Positions 47,760 through 57,262 of a stretch of DNA of 64,000 bases are shown here, piece after piece. Where the stretch lies: positions 2,046,001 to 2,110,000 of the forward strand of contig NZ_ARWI01000001.1 in assembly GCF_000478585.1 (NCBI RefSeq), given 5' to 3'. The first letter of the stretch is position 1; every line of letters starts with the position of its first letter. The notes beneath the pieces were generated by a model. That model made no database searches. It saw only the letters and a list, made by a program, of their open reading frames with translations, and had not been told where the DNA came from. A program made the translations under genes and the position numbers. Source of the stretch: Thiomicrorhabdus sp. Kp2. GTDB lineage: Bacteria; Pseudomonadota; Gammaproteobacteria; Thiomicrospirales; Thiomicrospiraceae.

Positions 47760-48119
47760 TTAGTTGGTTCTAGCGCGGGTTATTTTTAGCCCTACGGTAT
47801 TGGTCTCGGCGACAGCCATGGGTTTGCTTACTTTAAGATTAATCACTTTTACAGCGTTGTGATGCGTAAGGATGTGTTGGCAAATGGCTTCACACAAGGT
47901 CTCTAATAATTCATACCGACTCGCTTCAACCAGTGCAATGACCTCGTCAGAGACCTGTTTGTAATTCACCGTATCGTTAATATCATCAGATTGAGCCGCC
48001 TGCGCGATAGGCAGTAGCATATCAATATCAAATATCAGTGGTTGACGGTTCTCTCTCTCCCAGTCGTAAATACCTATAATGGCTTGTGTTTTTAAGCCAT
48101 CGATAAAAATTGTATCCAT
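47760..48119 (-). CDS. folB: Dihydroneopterin aldolase
   Basis: Folate enzyme: MDTIFIDGLKTQAIIGIYDWERENRQ with the conserved GI.dWER, DTVNYKQVSDEV, ETLCEAIC, and KPMAVAETNTVGLKITR. The start chosen is the ATG at 48119 (119 residues), typical of the family; the frame extends 12 codons upstream to 48155. Divergent from plsY as in many proteobacteria. Confidence 0.94.
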   Translation of the reverse strand: MDTIFIDGLKTQAIIGIYDWERENRQPLIFDIDMLLPIAQAAQSDDINDTVNYKQVSDEVIALVEASRYELLETLCEAICQHILTHHNAVKVINLKVSKPMAVAETNTVGLKITRARTN

Positions 48120-48314
48120 ATTTTGAGTCGTGACTAGGTTGTTGTCTGTAAGCATTATTTATTGGTTCCACTAATTATTTGAATGAGCAATATTTGTATG
48201 AACATTATCTACTTCTAGTAAAATCATGCAATTATTTGTAGCCCATTGGGCAAAGCTCTCTTTAAAGAACCACAGCCCTCAAGAGGGTATAAAGGCGAGG
48301 TAAAAAGGAATTAA

Positions 48315-48941
48315 ATGGGATTTGAAAGTGTTTTAATCATTGTTGCAGCGTATTTGTTAGGCTCAATATCTACCGCAATTATTGTATGTAAGCTAATGGC
48401 TTTGCCCGACCCGCGGGAAGGCGGTTCTGGAAATCCTGGAGCGACTAATGTATTACGTATTGGTGGCGAAAAAGGCAAAAAGGCAGCCGCGATCACTTTA
48501 TTTGGCGATATGCTCAAGGGGTTGTTGCCAGTGGTTGTTGCGCACGGATTGGGTTTATCTAATTTAATGATTATCTTAGTTGGTTTTGCGGCGTTTATTG
48601 GACATCTCTATCCTGTGTTTTTTCAGTTTAAAGGCGGTAAAGGTGTTGCGACTATGTTGGGGGTGATGTTTGGTTTGTCACTGCCAATTGGTTTAGCTGT
48701 GGCAGGTACCTGGTTGTTTGTAGCAAAGGTTCTAAAAATATCTTCGCTTTCAGCGTTAATTGCGACCATTTTAGCGCCTATTTATATTTGGTTTTTAACA
48801 GGCCTGGTAGAGTGGGTGTGGGTAACTTCGGTGATGACATTGATTTTATTCTGGCGTCATAGAGGCAATATTCAGCGTTTATTAAATGGTGAAGAGAGCC
48901 TGATTAAAACGCCAAAAGACCAAGACTCTAAATCAAAATAA
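48315..48941 (+). CDS. plsY: Glycerol-3-phosphate acyltransferase PlsY
   Basis: 208-residue inner-membrane enzyme transferring acyl from acyl-phosphate to glycerol-3-phosphate. YLLGSISTAIIVCK, the catalytic loop GSGNPGATNVLR, FKGGKGVATMLG and LILFWRHRGNIQRLLNGEE are all intact. A palindrome core copy lies near 48799. Confidence 0.96.
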   Translation: MGFESVLIIVAAYLLGSISTAIIVCKLMALPDPREGGSGNPGATNVLRIGGEKGKKAAAITLFGDMLKGLLPVVVAHGLGLSNLMIILVGFAAFIGHLYPVFFQFKGGKGVATMLGVMFGLSLPIGLAVAGTWLFVAKVLKISSLSALIATILAPIYIWFLTGLVEWVWVTSVMTLILFWRHRGNIQRLLNGEESLIKTPKDQDSKSK

Positions 48942-49282
48942 TACTATTTACTGGTAAACCTACCAGGCCTGGTAAGGCTAAAAACAACCCTATCCAAAAC
49001 ATCGAACGTCATCCTCTGGCCTAGACAGAGGTGTTTAATAAGGCAAGAAGAGATTACCAAGTCAAGCTAGAAAATGATGGTGGGTTGTATCATTGCGATC
49101 TGGAGGCGTGACAATCTTTGGTTCACGGCAGAGTACTGTGGTTTAGGCGTTGACATGGAGTATTCGTTGCACATATCCTGCGGGTCGTCTTAAAAGGAGT
49201 TCTTCAGCTCACAATGACAAAACCATTAAAATCTTCGTGTCTTTGTGTCTTCGTGGTGAATCTTTTACCAGGCCTGGTAAGT
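48942..49282. repeat. plsY/tsaD convergent gap: two palindromes and decayed repeats
   Basis: 341-bp region with no gene. It is bounded by two perfect palindrome copies, each close to the end of a convergent gene (48962-48973 after plsY, 49267-49278 after tsaD). Between them is what looks like a decayed copy of a common intergenic repeat (CATTGCGATCTGG..GTGACAATCT, CCTGCGGGTCGTC, CACAATGAC; about 49005-49218) and a single CACGAAG-type arm (49230-49262). No coding signal. Confidence 0.6.
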
Positions 49283-50308
49283 TTAAATCTTTGGTAAATC
49301 TTCTAAAGACCAGCGAGGGGTAGTGGCAAAGCTTAAGTCGCTGGTTTGTCCTGCTAATAAACGCTGTGCGCCTGCATAGGCGATCATTGCTCCATTGTCG
49401 GTACAAAACTCCAGTCTTGGGTAAAAAACTTCGCCTTTGCGTTTATGCATTAAAGCATCTAATTTACTGCGAATTTCTCGGTTAGCACTCACGCCACCCG
49501 CAACCACTAAACGATTGAGTTTTTCTTGTTCTAAGGCACGTTTGCATTTAATCGTTAAAGTGTCCGCAACCGCTAACTCAAATGCACGGCAAACGTCCGC
49601 TTTAGTCTGCTCGGTTGCATCATTTTCTTTTACGGCAGCATTCCAGGTGTTAAGCGTAAAGGTTTTTAAACCACTGAAACTCATATCCAGGCCTGGTCGA
49701 TCGACCATGGGTCGAGGAAATTTATAACGGTCTGCACGGCCTTGTAAGGCCAAGTTAGAAACGTTTGGGCCACCTGGGTAACCAAGGTCTAGAAGCTTGG
49801 CAGTCTTATCAAAGGCTTCACCAGCGGCATCATCCAGAGTATCGCCAAGCACTTTATATTGGCCAATGCCATCTACCCGAATGATCATACTGTGACCGCC
49901 CGATACTAATAAACAGATAAATGGAAATTCGGGTTTTGTCTCTTCTAGCATGGGGGCTAAAAGATGGCCTTCCATATGATGAACACCCACCGCAGGAATT
50001 TTGAGTGCAAAGGCTAAGCTACGTGCGACCGATGCGCCTGCAAGAAGCGCACCCATCAAACCTGGGCCAGATGTATAGGCAATGCCATCTAAATCAGATT
50101 TGTTAATATTGGACTCTTCTAAGGTTTGCATAATTAAAGGCGTGAGTTTACGAATATGGTCACGAGAAGCGAGTTCTGGAACAACACCGCCATATTGTGC
50201 ATGCAGTTCAATCTGAGTATAAAGAGTATGGGTAATTAACCCTTTATCGGTGTCATAAATGGCCACGCCTGTTTCATCACAAGAACTCTCAATTCCAAGT
50301 ACTAACAT
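49283..50308 (-). CDS. tsaD: tRNA N6-threonylcarbamoyladenosine synthase TsaD
   Basis: From the ATG at 50308 ([14 protein letters not shown]; 341 residues; a Met four codons upstream is possible). The metal ligands are in [10 protein letters not shown], the nucleotide motifs in VSGGHSMI and [12 protein letters not shown]. Works with TsaB, TsaC and TsaE to make t6A37 on ANN-decoding tRNAs. Divergent from rpsU, the classic arrangement. Confidence 0.97.
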   Translation of the reverse strand: MLVLGIESSCDETGVAIYDTDKGLITHTLYTQIELHAQYGGVVPELASRDHIRKLTPLIMQTLEESNINKSDLDGIAYTSGPGLMGALLAGASVARSLAFALKIPAVGVHHMEGHLLAPMLEETKPEFPFICLLVSGGHSMIIRVDGIGQYKVLGDTLDDAAGEAFDKTAKLLDLGYPGGPNVSNLALQGRADRYKFPRPMVDRPGLDMSFSGLKTFTLNTWNAAVKENDATEQTKADVCRAFELAVADTLTIKCKRALEQEKLNRLVVAGGVSANREIRSKLDALMHKRKGEVFYPRLEFCTDNGAMIAYAGAQRLLAGQTSDLSFATTPRWSLEDLPKI

Positions 50309-50380
50309 CTTAAAACTCATCTGTTTAAATCAAAGTGGCTGAATTTTAACAAATAATCTCTAAAATTATCTGAAAAAGGT

Positions 50381-50409
50381 TTGCAAAACGAGAGTGAGAA
50401 AATTATAAT
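50381..50409 (+). promoter_or_regulatory. rpsU promoter
   Basis: -35 TTGCAA (50381-50386), 17-bp spacer, perfect -10 TATAAT (50404-50409), about 75 bp before the rpsU ATG. Confidence 0.8.
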
Positions 50410-50484
50410 CCCCCTTTTCTGCTACTTCTCATTTCTTGCGTGAGAGGGATGCAATGAATTCTAAAAATTTTTAAGGTCGAAATT

Positions 50485-50700
50485 ATGCCAAGCGTAAAAA
50501 TCAGAGATACAGAACCATTTGACGTAGCTTTACGTCGTTTTAAACGTGCTTGTGAAAAAGCAGGCGTGTTAACTGAAACTCGTAAACGTGAGTTTTATGA
50601 AAAGCCAACATGGGCTAAAAAGCGTATGAAAGCTGCAGCAGTTAAGCGTTTAGCAAAACGTTTATCTCGTGAAAACCGTCGTACAACTCGTATGTACTAA
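50485..50700 (+). CDS. rpsU: 30S ribosomal protein S21
   Basis: 71 residues: [20 protein letters not shown] and the basic C-terminus [18 protein letters not shown] are typical bS21. First gene of the rpsU-yqeY-dnaG-rpoD cluster. Confidence 0.98.
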   Translation: MPSVKIRDTEPFDVALRRFKRACEKAGVLTETRKREFYEKPTWAKKRMKAAAVKRLAKRLSRENRRTTRMY

Positions 50701-50711
50701 GGTTTAAGTTA

Positions 50712-51161
50712 GTGTCAGAGACAATGAAAGAAAAACTAACGGCTGAAATGAAAGCCTGTATGAAAGCGAAAGATAAAGAACGTTTACAAGTAGTACGTTC
50801 ACTTTTAGCAGCCATTAAGCAGGTTGAGATTGATAATCAAACGACAGTAGATGATGCTGGTGTTTTAGCGATTTTAGATAAAGCTATGAAACAGCGTCGT
50901 GATTCTCATCAGCAATTTACGGATGCCGATCGTCCGGATTTAGCTGAGCAAGAAGCCTATGAGATGTCCGTGATTCAGGATTTCATGCCGCAAGCTCTAA
51001 CTGATGATGAAATTAATGCATTAATTGATGATGCGATGACGAAAACAGGTGCCAGCTCCATGCAAGACATGGGTAAAGTGATGGGCTTGTTAAAACCTGA
51101 GATGCAAGGTCGTGCAGATATGGGGCAAGTCAGCAAATTAATTAAAGCTAAGTTGAGCTAA
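50712..51161 (+). CDS. yqeY: GatB/YqeY-domain protein
   Basis: 149 residues with the YqeY pattern (KLTAEMKACMKAKDKERLQVVRSLLAAIKQ, KQRRDSHQQF, EAYEMSVIQDFMPQALTDDEI, GASSMQDMGKVMGLLKPEMQGRADM). It resembles the tRNA-binding tail domain of GatB; function as a stand-alone protein is unclear. Commonly found between rpsU and dnaG. The in-frame start could be the ATG at 50724 or the GTG at 50712. Confidence 0.95.
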   Translation: MSETMKEKLTAEMKACMKAKDKERLQVVRSLLAAIKQVEIDNQTTVDDAGVLAILDKAMKQRRDSHQQFTDADRPDLAEQEAYEMSVIQDFMPQALTDDEINALIDDAMTKTGASSMQDMGKVMGLLKPEMQGRADMGQVSKLIKAKLS

Positions 51162-51224
51162 TTCAGTTAATAACAATTGCGTTATTATGGTTAGTTTCTA
51201 AATACAATCTGACTCTTGCTATAG

Positions 51225-51257
51225 AACCCGTTAGTGTTTCACTAACGGGTTTTTTTG
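51225..51257 (+). terminator. Rho-independent terminator between yqeY and dnaG
   Basis: Perfect stem AACCCGTTAGTG / CACTAACGGGTT with a 3-nt loop, followed by seven T. It should reduce but perhaps not abolish read-through into dnaG, as the equivalent rpsU-dnaG terminator does in E. coli. Confidence 0.9.
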
Positions 51258-51309
51258 CTTTTAAGGCCTGTGTAAAAAGGTGTGTACACGCTGTGGATAA
51301 GTTGTGAAT

Positions 51310-53091
51310 ATGGCAGAACAAGGTGGGTCAATTCCCCGTTCGTTTATCGAGTCTCTCTTGGCTCGAGCCGATGTTGTGCAAGTTATAAATCAACGTGTAC
51401 CACTTAAAAAAGCAGGTACTTCATACAAGGCTTGCTGCCCATTTCATGATGAAAAAAGTCCCTCATTCAATGTCAGTCCTAGCAAACAGTTTTACCACTG
51501 CTTTGGTTGTGGTGCGAGTGGTGATGCGCTTAAATTTCTTATGGAATACGACGGCCTTTCTTTTGTGGAAGCGGTTGAGTCTTTAGCGGCTCAATATGGC
51601 ATGGAAGTTCCTCGTGAACAGCGAACACCAGCCCAGCAAAAGGCTCAACAAATTAAACAGCAAAAACAGCGTGATTTATACGATGTTATGCATCTTGCTG
51701 CCAAATTTTACCGTCATCAACTGCGTGATCATGCCCAATCCGATGAAGCCAAAAACTATTTAAAGCAACGTGGTTTAAGTGCCGATATTGCCAAAGAATT
51801 TGTGATTGGTTTTGCCCCGCCAGGTTGGGATAGTTTGGTTTCTGGTTTAAAAGCAGATATAAACCTACAGAAACAGTTAATTGAAGTGGGTTTATTGGTT
51901 GAGAAGGACGATAAAAAAAATTACGACCGGTTTCGTCATCGGATCATGTTTCCAATTCGAGATGGACGTGGCAGAGTCATCGCTTTTGGTGGCCGAGTGT
52001 TAGGTGATGACCAGCCAAAATATTTAAACTCACCTGAAACGCCAATATTTCATAAAAGTTATACTTTGTATGGCTTGTATGAAATGCGTCAATCTCGGCA
52101 AAGCATTGATCATATTCTTGTGGTTGAAGGCTATATGGATGTGGTGGCACTTGCTCAGTTTGGGATTCGTAATGCTGTAGCTACTTTAGGAACGGCTACT
52201 ACTGTTGAGCATTTAGATTTACTTTTTAGACAAGTGAATGAAGTCGTGTTTTGTTTTGATGGCGACTCTGCGGGGCTAAAAGCCGCCTGGAAAGCATTAG
52301 AGCTGGCTTTGCCTATGATGGAAAAAGAACGGTCAGTGAAATTTCTATTTTTACCTGATGGTGAAGATCCTGATTCCATGGTTCGTAAAGAGGGGCTTGA
52401 AGGGTTTAATCAACGTGTATCAAATGCGTTATCACTCTCCGAGTTTTTAATGCAGGGTTTGCAAGGCAAGCTCTCCTTTCCAGTGAACAGTATTGAAGGG
52501 CGGCAACAGTTGGTTTCAATGGCAGAGCCTTATGTTCAATCAGCGCATGGACTATATCAATTTTTATTGGCGGAAGGCATTGCCAATATGGTTGATTTGC
52601 CTACCTGGCGTGTTGAAAAGCAGATGAATGTAAAATCGGGTTTTGCAGGTTTTAAAAAAGAAACTACCAGGCCTGGTCAAACCAAAGGCTCTGAAATCTC
52701 TGTTTCGACTATTGTGACATTGCCATTGAAAATGATTCGTTTATTGGTAAAAAGACCTGCTTGGGCTGAAATTTTTGCGAAAGAATTTGTGCAAGACCTT
52801 GTAAAGTCTTCTGAGCGTGACTATGTAGCCTTAGGTGGGTTTATTAAAACGTTACAATCTAATGCTTTTGATGCTGAAACAGCATGGAATAAAGTCGCTA
52901 ATGCGGGTTATGAAGCGGAATTAAATTTGGTAAAAAGCTCAGATATTCCAGATGACGAAGCCTTTATTCAAGCAGAGTTTGAAATATATATTGTGGCTTT
53001 AGCAGCCTATCTTGATGAAAAAAAACTAGGTCAGTCTGGTTGGAATGCCGACGAAATGTTGAAACTCCAGGCTTTAGTAAAGAGTAAATAA
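51310..53091 (+). CDS. dnaG: DNA primase
   Basis: 593 residues from the ATG at 51310. CHC2 zinc finger (CCPFHDEKSPSFNVSPSKQFY then HCFGCG), RNA polymerase domain (AFGGRVLGDDQPKYLNSPET), TOPRIM (VVEGYMDVVAL, DGDSAG) and a C-terminal helicase-binding region. A perfect palindrome copy (52666-52677) is read as TRPG in the linker before the C-terminal domain. Confidence 0.97.
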   Translation: MAEQGGSIPRSFIESLLARADVVQVINQRVPLKKAGTSYKACCPFHDEKSPSFNVSPSKQFYHCFGCGASGDALKFLMEYDGLSFVEAVESLAAQYGMEVPREQRTPAQQKAQQIKQQKQRDLYDVMHLAAKFYRHQLRDHAQSDEAKNYLKQRGLSADIAKEFVIGFAPPGWDSLVSGLKADINLQKQLIEVGLLVEKDDKKNYDRFRHRIMFPIRDGRGRVIAFGGRVLGDDQPKYLNSPETPIFHKSYTLYGLYEMRQSRQSIDHILVVEGYMDVVALAQFGIRNAVATLGTATTVEHLDLLFRQVNEVVFCFDGDSAGLKAAWKALELALPMMEKERSVKFLFLPDGEDPDSMVRKEGLEGFNQRVSNALSLSEFLMQGLQGKLSFPVNSIEGRQQLVSMAEPYVQSAHGLYQFLLAEGIANMVDLPTWRVEKQMNVKSGFAGFKKETTRPGQTKGSEISVSTIVTLPLKMIRLLVKRPAWAEIFAKEFVQDLVKSSERDYVALGGFIKTLQSNAFDAETAWNKVANAGYEAELNLVKSSDIPDDEAFIQAEFEIYIVALAAYLDEKKLGQSGWNADEMLKLQALVKSK

Positions 53092-53281
53092 CGAGGTAAA
53101 TTGGGCATAATAAGTTCAGTTTGCGATAAAAAGCTAACCCGCTAATTTTAAAAGAAGAATTTTACCCATAGGGTGCAGAATTTTAGTATAATTACGGGTT
53201 CTGTTTTTTCTGTCTGTGGCTATTAAGCAGATAGATTTTTTTTGAAAAAATGAATTATAGAAACATTATTTGAGGCAAAGC

Positions 53282-55066
53282 ATGACAAAAGTCGAAAGAA
53301 AGCAGCAGTTAATAGATTTGATTGAGCGAGCGAAGGAGCTGGGTTACCTAACGTTTGCTGATGTTAATGATGTTTTGCCCGATGATATCGAAGAAGATCA
53401 GTTAGGACAAGTATTAACCATTCTTAAAGATTTTGGTATCAAACTGTTCGATTCTCCACCTGATGAAGATGAGCTATTAACCCAAGAAGGTGGGGCATTT
53501 GATGATGCAGCGGCTGAAGCTGCTTTAACCGCGCTTGCTGAAGTTGACGGTGAGTTTGGACGTACAACAGACCCTGTTCGTATGTATATGCGTGAAATGG
53601 GTTCTGTAGAGCTGCTTACTCGTCACGGTGAGATTGATATCGCCAAGCGTATCGAGTGGGGAATTCGTGATATGTTGGATGCACTTGCCATGTATCCAAA
53701 TTTTTCAGTTTCTATCCTAGACACTTTTTCTAAAATGGAAGATGGCGAAGGAAAAATTGCCGATGTAGTTCAAGGGTTTATTCGTCCAGAAGATTTAATC
53801 GATGTCCCTGTAGAAGAGCTATCTCCAGACAGCGATAATAATGAACCAAAAGAAGACGGAATTAACCAAGAAGAGCTTGATCAATTTCTTGCAACGCTTG
53901 AAAAATTAAGCAGTGCAGCTTTAGAAGCTGAAGCCAAATTTGGCTCTGAAGACAGTAAAGCGGTTAAAAAACGCCAAGCGGTAGTTGAACATTTACGCGG
54001 ATTGAAAATTACACCTATTTTCTCTAACCGTGTCGTAAAAAATATCAAAGAAAAAATTAAAGCCATTCGTGAACAAGAAAAAGTAATTGTCGATTTAGTT
54101 TTACGTAAAGTAAAAGTACCTCGTTCAGTGTTTCTTGAAGTGTTTATTGGCTCTGAAACTAATCCAGAATTAATTGATTTATTAAAAGAGAAAGCACCAG
54201 CTCAAGCAGATGCTTTAGAAGAAGCTCGTTCTGAAGTCAGTCGTGCTCAAAAACGTTTGGCGATGATTCAGAAATCTGAAAAGATGCCAATTTCTTTATA
54301 CAAGACGATTTATAAAGGATTAAGTAAAGCTGAAAATAATGCACGTATCGCAAAGCGTGAAATGATTGAAGCTAACTTACGTCTTGTTATCTCAATTGCT
54401 AAAAAATACACCAACCGTGGTTTACAGTTCTTGGATTTAATTCAGGAAGGTAACATTGGCCTAATGAAAGCGGTAGATAAGTTTGAATACCGTCGTGGTT
54501 ACAAGTTCTCAACTTATGCCACCTGGTGGATTCGTCAGGCAATCACTCGTTCAATTGCCGACCAGGCTCGTACTATCCGTATCCCTGTTCACATGATTGA
54601 AACCATTAATAAGTTGAACCGTATTCAGCGTCAGTTACTTCAAAAAATGGGTCGTGAGCCAACACCTGAAGAGTTAGCTGAAGAGATGGAAATGCCTGAA
54701 GATAAGATTCGTAAAGTAATGAAAATTGCTAAAGAACCTATCTCTATGGAAACTCCGATTGGTGATGATGAAGATTCATCATTGGGCGATTTTATTGAAG
54801 ATTCAAATATCCTCTCGCCACAAGATGCCGCGGATTCTGAAGGTATGAGCGAAACAGTGCGTGAAATGCTAAGTACATTAACGCCACGTGAAGCAAAAGT
54901 ACTGCGTATGCGTTTTGGTTTAAGTATGAATACAGACCACACGCTTGAGGAAGTAGGTAAGCAATTTGATGTAACGCGTGAGCGTATCCGTCAGATTGAA
55001 GCAAAAGCACTGCGTAAGTTACGTCACCCAAGTCGTGCAGAGCGTTTAAAAAGTTTCCTAGATTAA
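53282..55066 (+). CDS. rpoD: Housekeeping sigma factor RpoD (sigma-70)
   Basis: 594 residues from the ATG at 53282 (TTG at 53270 is in frame but less likely). Region 1.1 ([24 protein letters not shown]), an acidic non-conserved region, region 2 ([57 protein letters not shown] shortened), region 3 and region 4 HTH ([20 protein letters not shown]) are all complete. Followed by a strong terminator. Confidence 0.98.
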   Translation: MTKVERKQQLIDLIERAKELGYLTFADVNDVLPDDIEEDQLGQVLTILKDFGIKLFDSPPDEDELLTQEGGAFDDAAAEAALTALAEVDGEFGRTTDPVRMYMREMGSVELLTRHGEIDIAKRIEWGIRDMLDALAMYPNFSVSILDTFSKMEDGEGKIADVVQGFIRPEDLIDVPVEELSPDSDNNEPKEDGINQEELDQFLATLEKLSSAALEAEAKFGSEDSKAVKKRQAVVEHLRGLKITPIFSNRVVKNIKEKIKAIREQEKVIVDLVLRKVKVPRSVFLEVFIGSETNPELIDLLKEKAPAQADALEEARSEVSRAQKRLAMIQKSEKMPISLYKTIYKGLSKAENNARIAKREMIEANLRLVISIAKKYTNRGLQFLDLIQEGNIGLMKAVDKFEYRRGYKFSTYATWWIRQAITRSIADQARTIRIPVHMIETINKLNRIQRQLLQKMGREPTPEELAEEMEMPEDKIRKVMKIAKEPISMETPIGDDEDSSLGDFIEDSNILSPQDAADSEGMSETVREMLSTLTPREAKVLRMRFGLSMNTDHTLEEVGKQFDVTRERIRQIEAKALRKLRHPSRAERLKSFLD

Positions 55067-55085
55067 TCCAGGTTGTTTTTTTAAA

Positions 55086-55125
55086 AAAAAGGCCACGTTT
55101 TCCAGATGGAAAACGTGGCCTTTTT
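55086..55125 (+). terminator. Rho-independent terminator after rpoD
   Basis: 18-bp perfect stem (AAAAAGGCCACGTTTTCC and its complement) with loop AGAT and a T run, 20 bp after the rpoD stop. Confidence 0.95.
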
Positions 55126-55241
55126 ACTTTGTTGCACCTGATATTGTAATTATTGTTAGCAAACAATTCACAAACTGATTTGTTGTCGCTATAATAGCGC
55201 CACCTAAATTACCAGGCCTGGTAGTTTATTTACCCTATTTA

Positions 55242-55318
55242 GGGCCCTTAGCTCAGTTGGTTAGAGCATCCGACTCATAATCGGCAGGTCCCCAGTTCAA
55301 GTCTGGGAGGGCCCACCA
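55242..55318 (+). tRNA. tRNA with CAU anticodon, probably tRNA-Ile2 (lysidine)
   Basis: 77-nt cloverleaf: 7-bp acceptor GGGCCCT/AGGGCCC, D arm TTAGCTCAGTTGGTTAGAGC, anticodon loop CTCATAA, T arm CCCAGTTCAAGTCTGGG, genome-encoded CCA. The CAU anticodon fits Met or the minor Ile tRNA. Resemblance of the acceptor, CCTTAGCTCAG and TTCAAGTC to E. coli ileX (GGCCCCTTAGCTCAG) and ACTCATAATCG favour tRNA-Ile2, whose C34 is changed to lysidine by TilS to read AUA. Elongator Met is the alternative. A palindrome copy lies 20 bp upstream (55211-55222). Confidence 0.9.
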
Positions 55319-55350
55319 TCTTTTGGCTTCTTTTTGTTTTTTTACTATTT

Positions 55351-56220
55351 TTAGTGGCTACCTGTGGATAGGCCAACCGAATTTCCCCATTTAGCAACCG
55401 CTGCATAGGCTGCTTTTAATGCGTTATCGGGTAGATCTAATTGGTCTAAACCAAGTTTTCGATAGTCTTTCAATTCCTGGGTAATGTATTGGTCATCAGC
55501 GTTAGAGCTCACGATATAGTTAGCCACCATGATTAGAGAGACTAAGTGACGAACCTTCGGGTTATTTGCAAGCTTAGAGGCAAAGTCACTGTCGTGATGC
55601 AGTAGTATGGATTTGTATATGTCCTGACTTATATGCCATTTTTTGGTGATAAATGTGCCTAAGAATGCATGAGTTGTGTTGTAGGTTTGCAGTTCTTTAT
55701 CGTAACCTGTGATTGGATTTGAAAGTTGTGATTTATAGATGTCAAAATAGCTATCGGGCTCTAGTTTTGAAAAGTAGATGGCACCAATATTTTGCATTAA
55801 ACCCGCCATGTAGGCTTCGGAACGCGAAACATCAAACACCCAATATGATAGCTCTGCTGCAGCTAAACCTGCTTTAGAGCCGTGCTGTAATATGGCTTTT
55901 TCACCAGGTGTCTGAGCGATTATTTTGGTTAAACTGCTAGATAGAAATATATTATAAAGTTCGTCTAAACCCAGTACGTTAACGGCGGCTTTAGCATCTG
56001 TGATTTCGGTTCTTTCACTGGTTATATTTGTGTTTACTAGAGTTAAAAAATCACAGAGTAGTTCTGGATTATGGCTAATTAAATTCGCTATGGTAACGGT
56101 ATTTGGATACTTCTTATTAAGCTCTTCTTTAAGCTTAATAATTTCTTCTGGAATAGAGGGGATCGCAGATTGTGCAAATCTTTGGGCGGCATTAGCAAGG
56201 TTTTGTTGCATATTACACAT
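55351..56220 (-). CDS. HDOD domain protein
   Basis: 289 residues. The HDOD pattern is clear: LPSIPEEIIKLKEELN-like start, ISHNPELLCDFLTLVNT, DAKAAVNVLGLDELYNIFLSS, AYMAGLMQNIGAIYF, THAFLGTFITKKWHISQDIYKSILLHHD. HD-type metal residues are partly absent, as normal in HDOD. Family members act in signalling, often with c-di-GMP proteins. ATG at 56220 follows AGGA at good spacing. Single gene convergent with the tRNA. Confidence 0.85.
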   Translation of the reverse strand: MCNMQQNLANAAQRFAQSAIPSIPEEIIKLKEELNKKYPNTVTIANLISHNPELLCDFLTLVNTNITSERTEITDAKAAVNVLGLDELYNIFLSSSLTKIIAQTPGEKAILQHGSKAGLAAAELSYWVFDVSRSEAYMAGLMQNIGAIYFSKLEPDSYFDIYKSQLSNPITGYDKELQTYNTTHAFLGTFITKKWHISQDIYKSILLHHDSDFASKLANNPKVRHLVSLIMVANYIVSSNADDQYITQELKDYRKLGLDQLDLPDNALKAAYAAVAKWGNSVGLSTGSH

Positions 56221-56773
56221 TCGTTCCTAAATTAGTTTTTTGTATTCAATAGCGATAGTTAGGATTGCCATGACTTTTGTAATGTTGCATAGGTTATATG
56301 CGCGAATAAGTTCAAAGTTTAAGGCATTGATATTACTCGTTTTAGTGGATTACTGCGCGCGCTTTCACAGCAAATAAAAATCATAATAACCTAAAATATA
56401 CTTTATGTATCTAATAATGCATAGTGTTTTCTGACTGACTAAACCTGGTTGGCTGGATTTTGTTGAACTTTTAATTTCGACCTTATAGAGGCTTTTGCGA
56501 GCCTTCTGTACAATATCTCAAGGTGGTGCAATCACGAATTTAAATAGGCGCGATCTTATCAGTTTTACAGTGAGCAAGAGTTGAAAAAAGTAAGGCAATC
56601 AAATGTTACAGAAATTACACGTTAAACCGATGAGTTTGGTCAAGTGATGGTCTAAATAAGAACGAAAAAAGAACGAAAAAACGTTGGTTTTTCGGGTTCT
56701 AGCCAGGTAACAATTATATTTAAGATTACCGTTACCTTTGGCTAAATCAGTGTATGTGTATTCGTGTCTAAGA
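56221..56773. other. 553-bp gene-free stretch, HDOD / arsR
   Basis: AT-rich, with no ORF that looks real and no palindrome copy. Near its right end is a minus-strand terminator-like hairpin (56671-56699). Promoter of the HDOD gene should be at its left end. Confidence 0.5.
56665..56699 (-). terminator. Probable terminator after arsR-like gene
   Basis: On the minus strand GAACCCGAAAAAC and GTTTTTTCG-GTTC pair with one or two imperfections around CAAC, followed by six T. About 75 bp after the arsR-like stop. Confidence 0.55.
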
Positions 56774-57091
56774 CTACTTAACTGGACAGAACGTTTGTTG
56801 CATAGCATTCATTAACATCAAGATATTGTGGTCAGGAACTTTACATAAAATCTTACTGCCATCACGTCTAGAGGTAATAATGCCTTTCTCGCGAAGAATA
56901 TCGATGTGTTGAGAAATATTACTTTGAGTGGTACCAACTTGTTTTACGATATCCATTACTGGCAATTCTTTTTCACCAATAACACATAATATTTTAAGAC
57001 GTAATGGGTGCCCCATTGCTTTAAGCGCCTTAGAAGCTTTATTGATGTTATCTTCTTTCATTTCAAAATATGAGCTGTCTTGGATTGTCAT
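56774..57091 (-). CDS. ArsR-family regulator, SqrR/BigR-like
   Basis: 105 residues. Winged HTH of ArsR type (ALKAMGHPLRLKILCVIGE, QSNISQHIDILREKGIITSRRDG). Two cysteines, C36 in the RLKILC helix and C102 in the C-terminal FCP motif, are 66 residues apart, the same spacing as the redox Cys pair of SqrR/BigR persulfide sensors. A third, C83, is extra. Metal-binding ArsR motifs (ELCVCDL) are absent. It may therefore sense sulfide or persulfide, fitting a sulfur oxidiser, but no sqr or sulfur gene is next to it. Confidence 0.8.
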   Translation of the reverse strand: MTIQDSSYFEMKEDNINKASKALKAMGHPLRLKILCVIGEKELPVMDIVKQVGTTQSNISQHIDILREKGIITSRRDGSKILCKVPDHNILMLMNAMQQTFCPVK

Positions 57092-57262
57092 TTTATTATT
57101 TCACTGTATAACGATATTATTATTAAGCTTGAATTCTAATGAAATACCTTCAATCTGTCACCTAAAGTTAATTTATAATGAACAAATTATTTTTGGGAGT
57201 ACGCTTTTTTCGTTATTTTTTGATTGAATGAGGCTGAAACACAATTATTTATGGAGAGTGGT

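Noticed and set aside
55242-55318. Initiator tRNA-fMet
   Set aside because: The first pair of the acceptor is matched (G-C) and the anticodon stem lacks the three G-C pairs of initiators.
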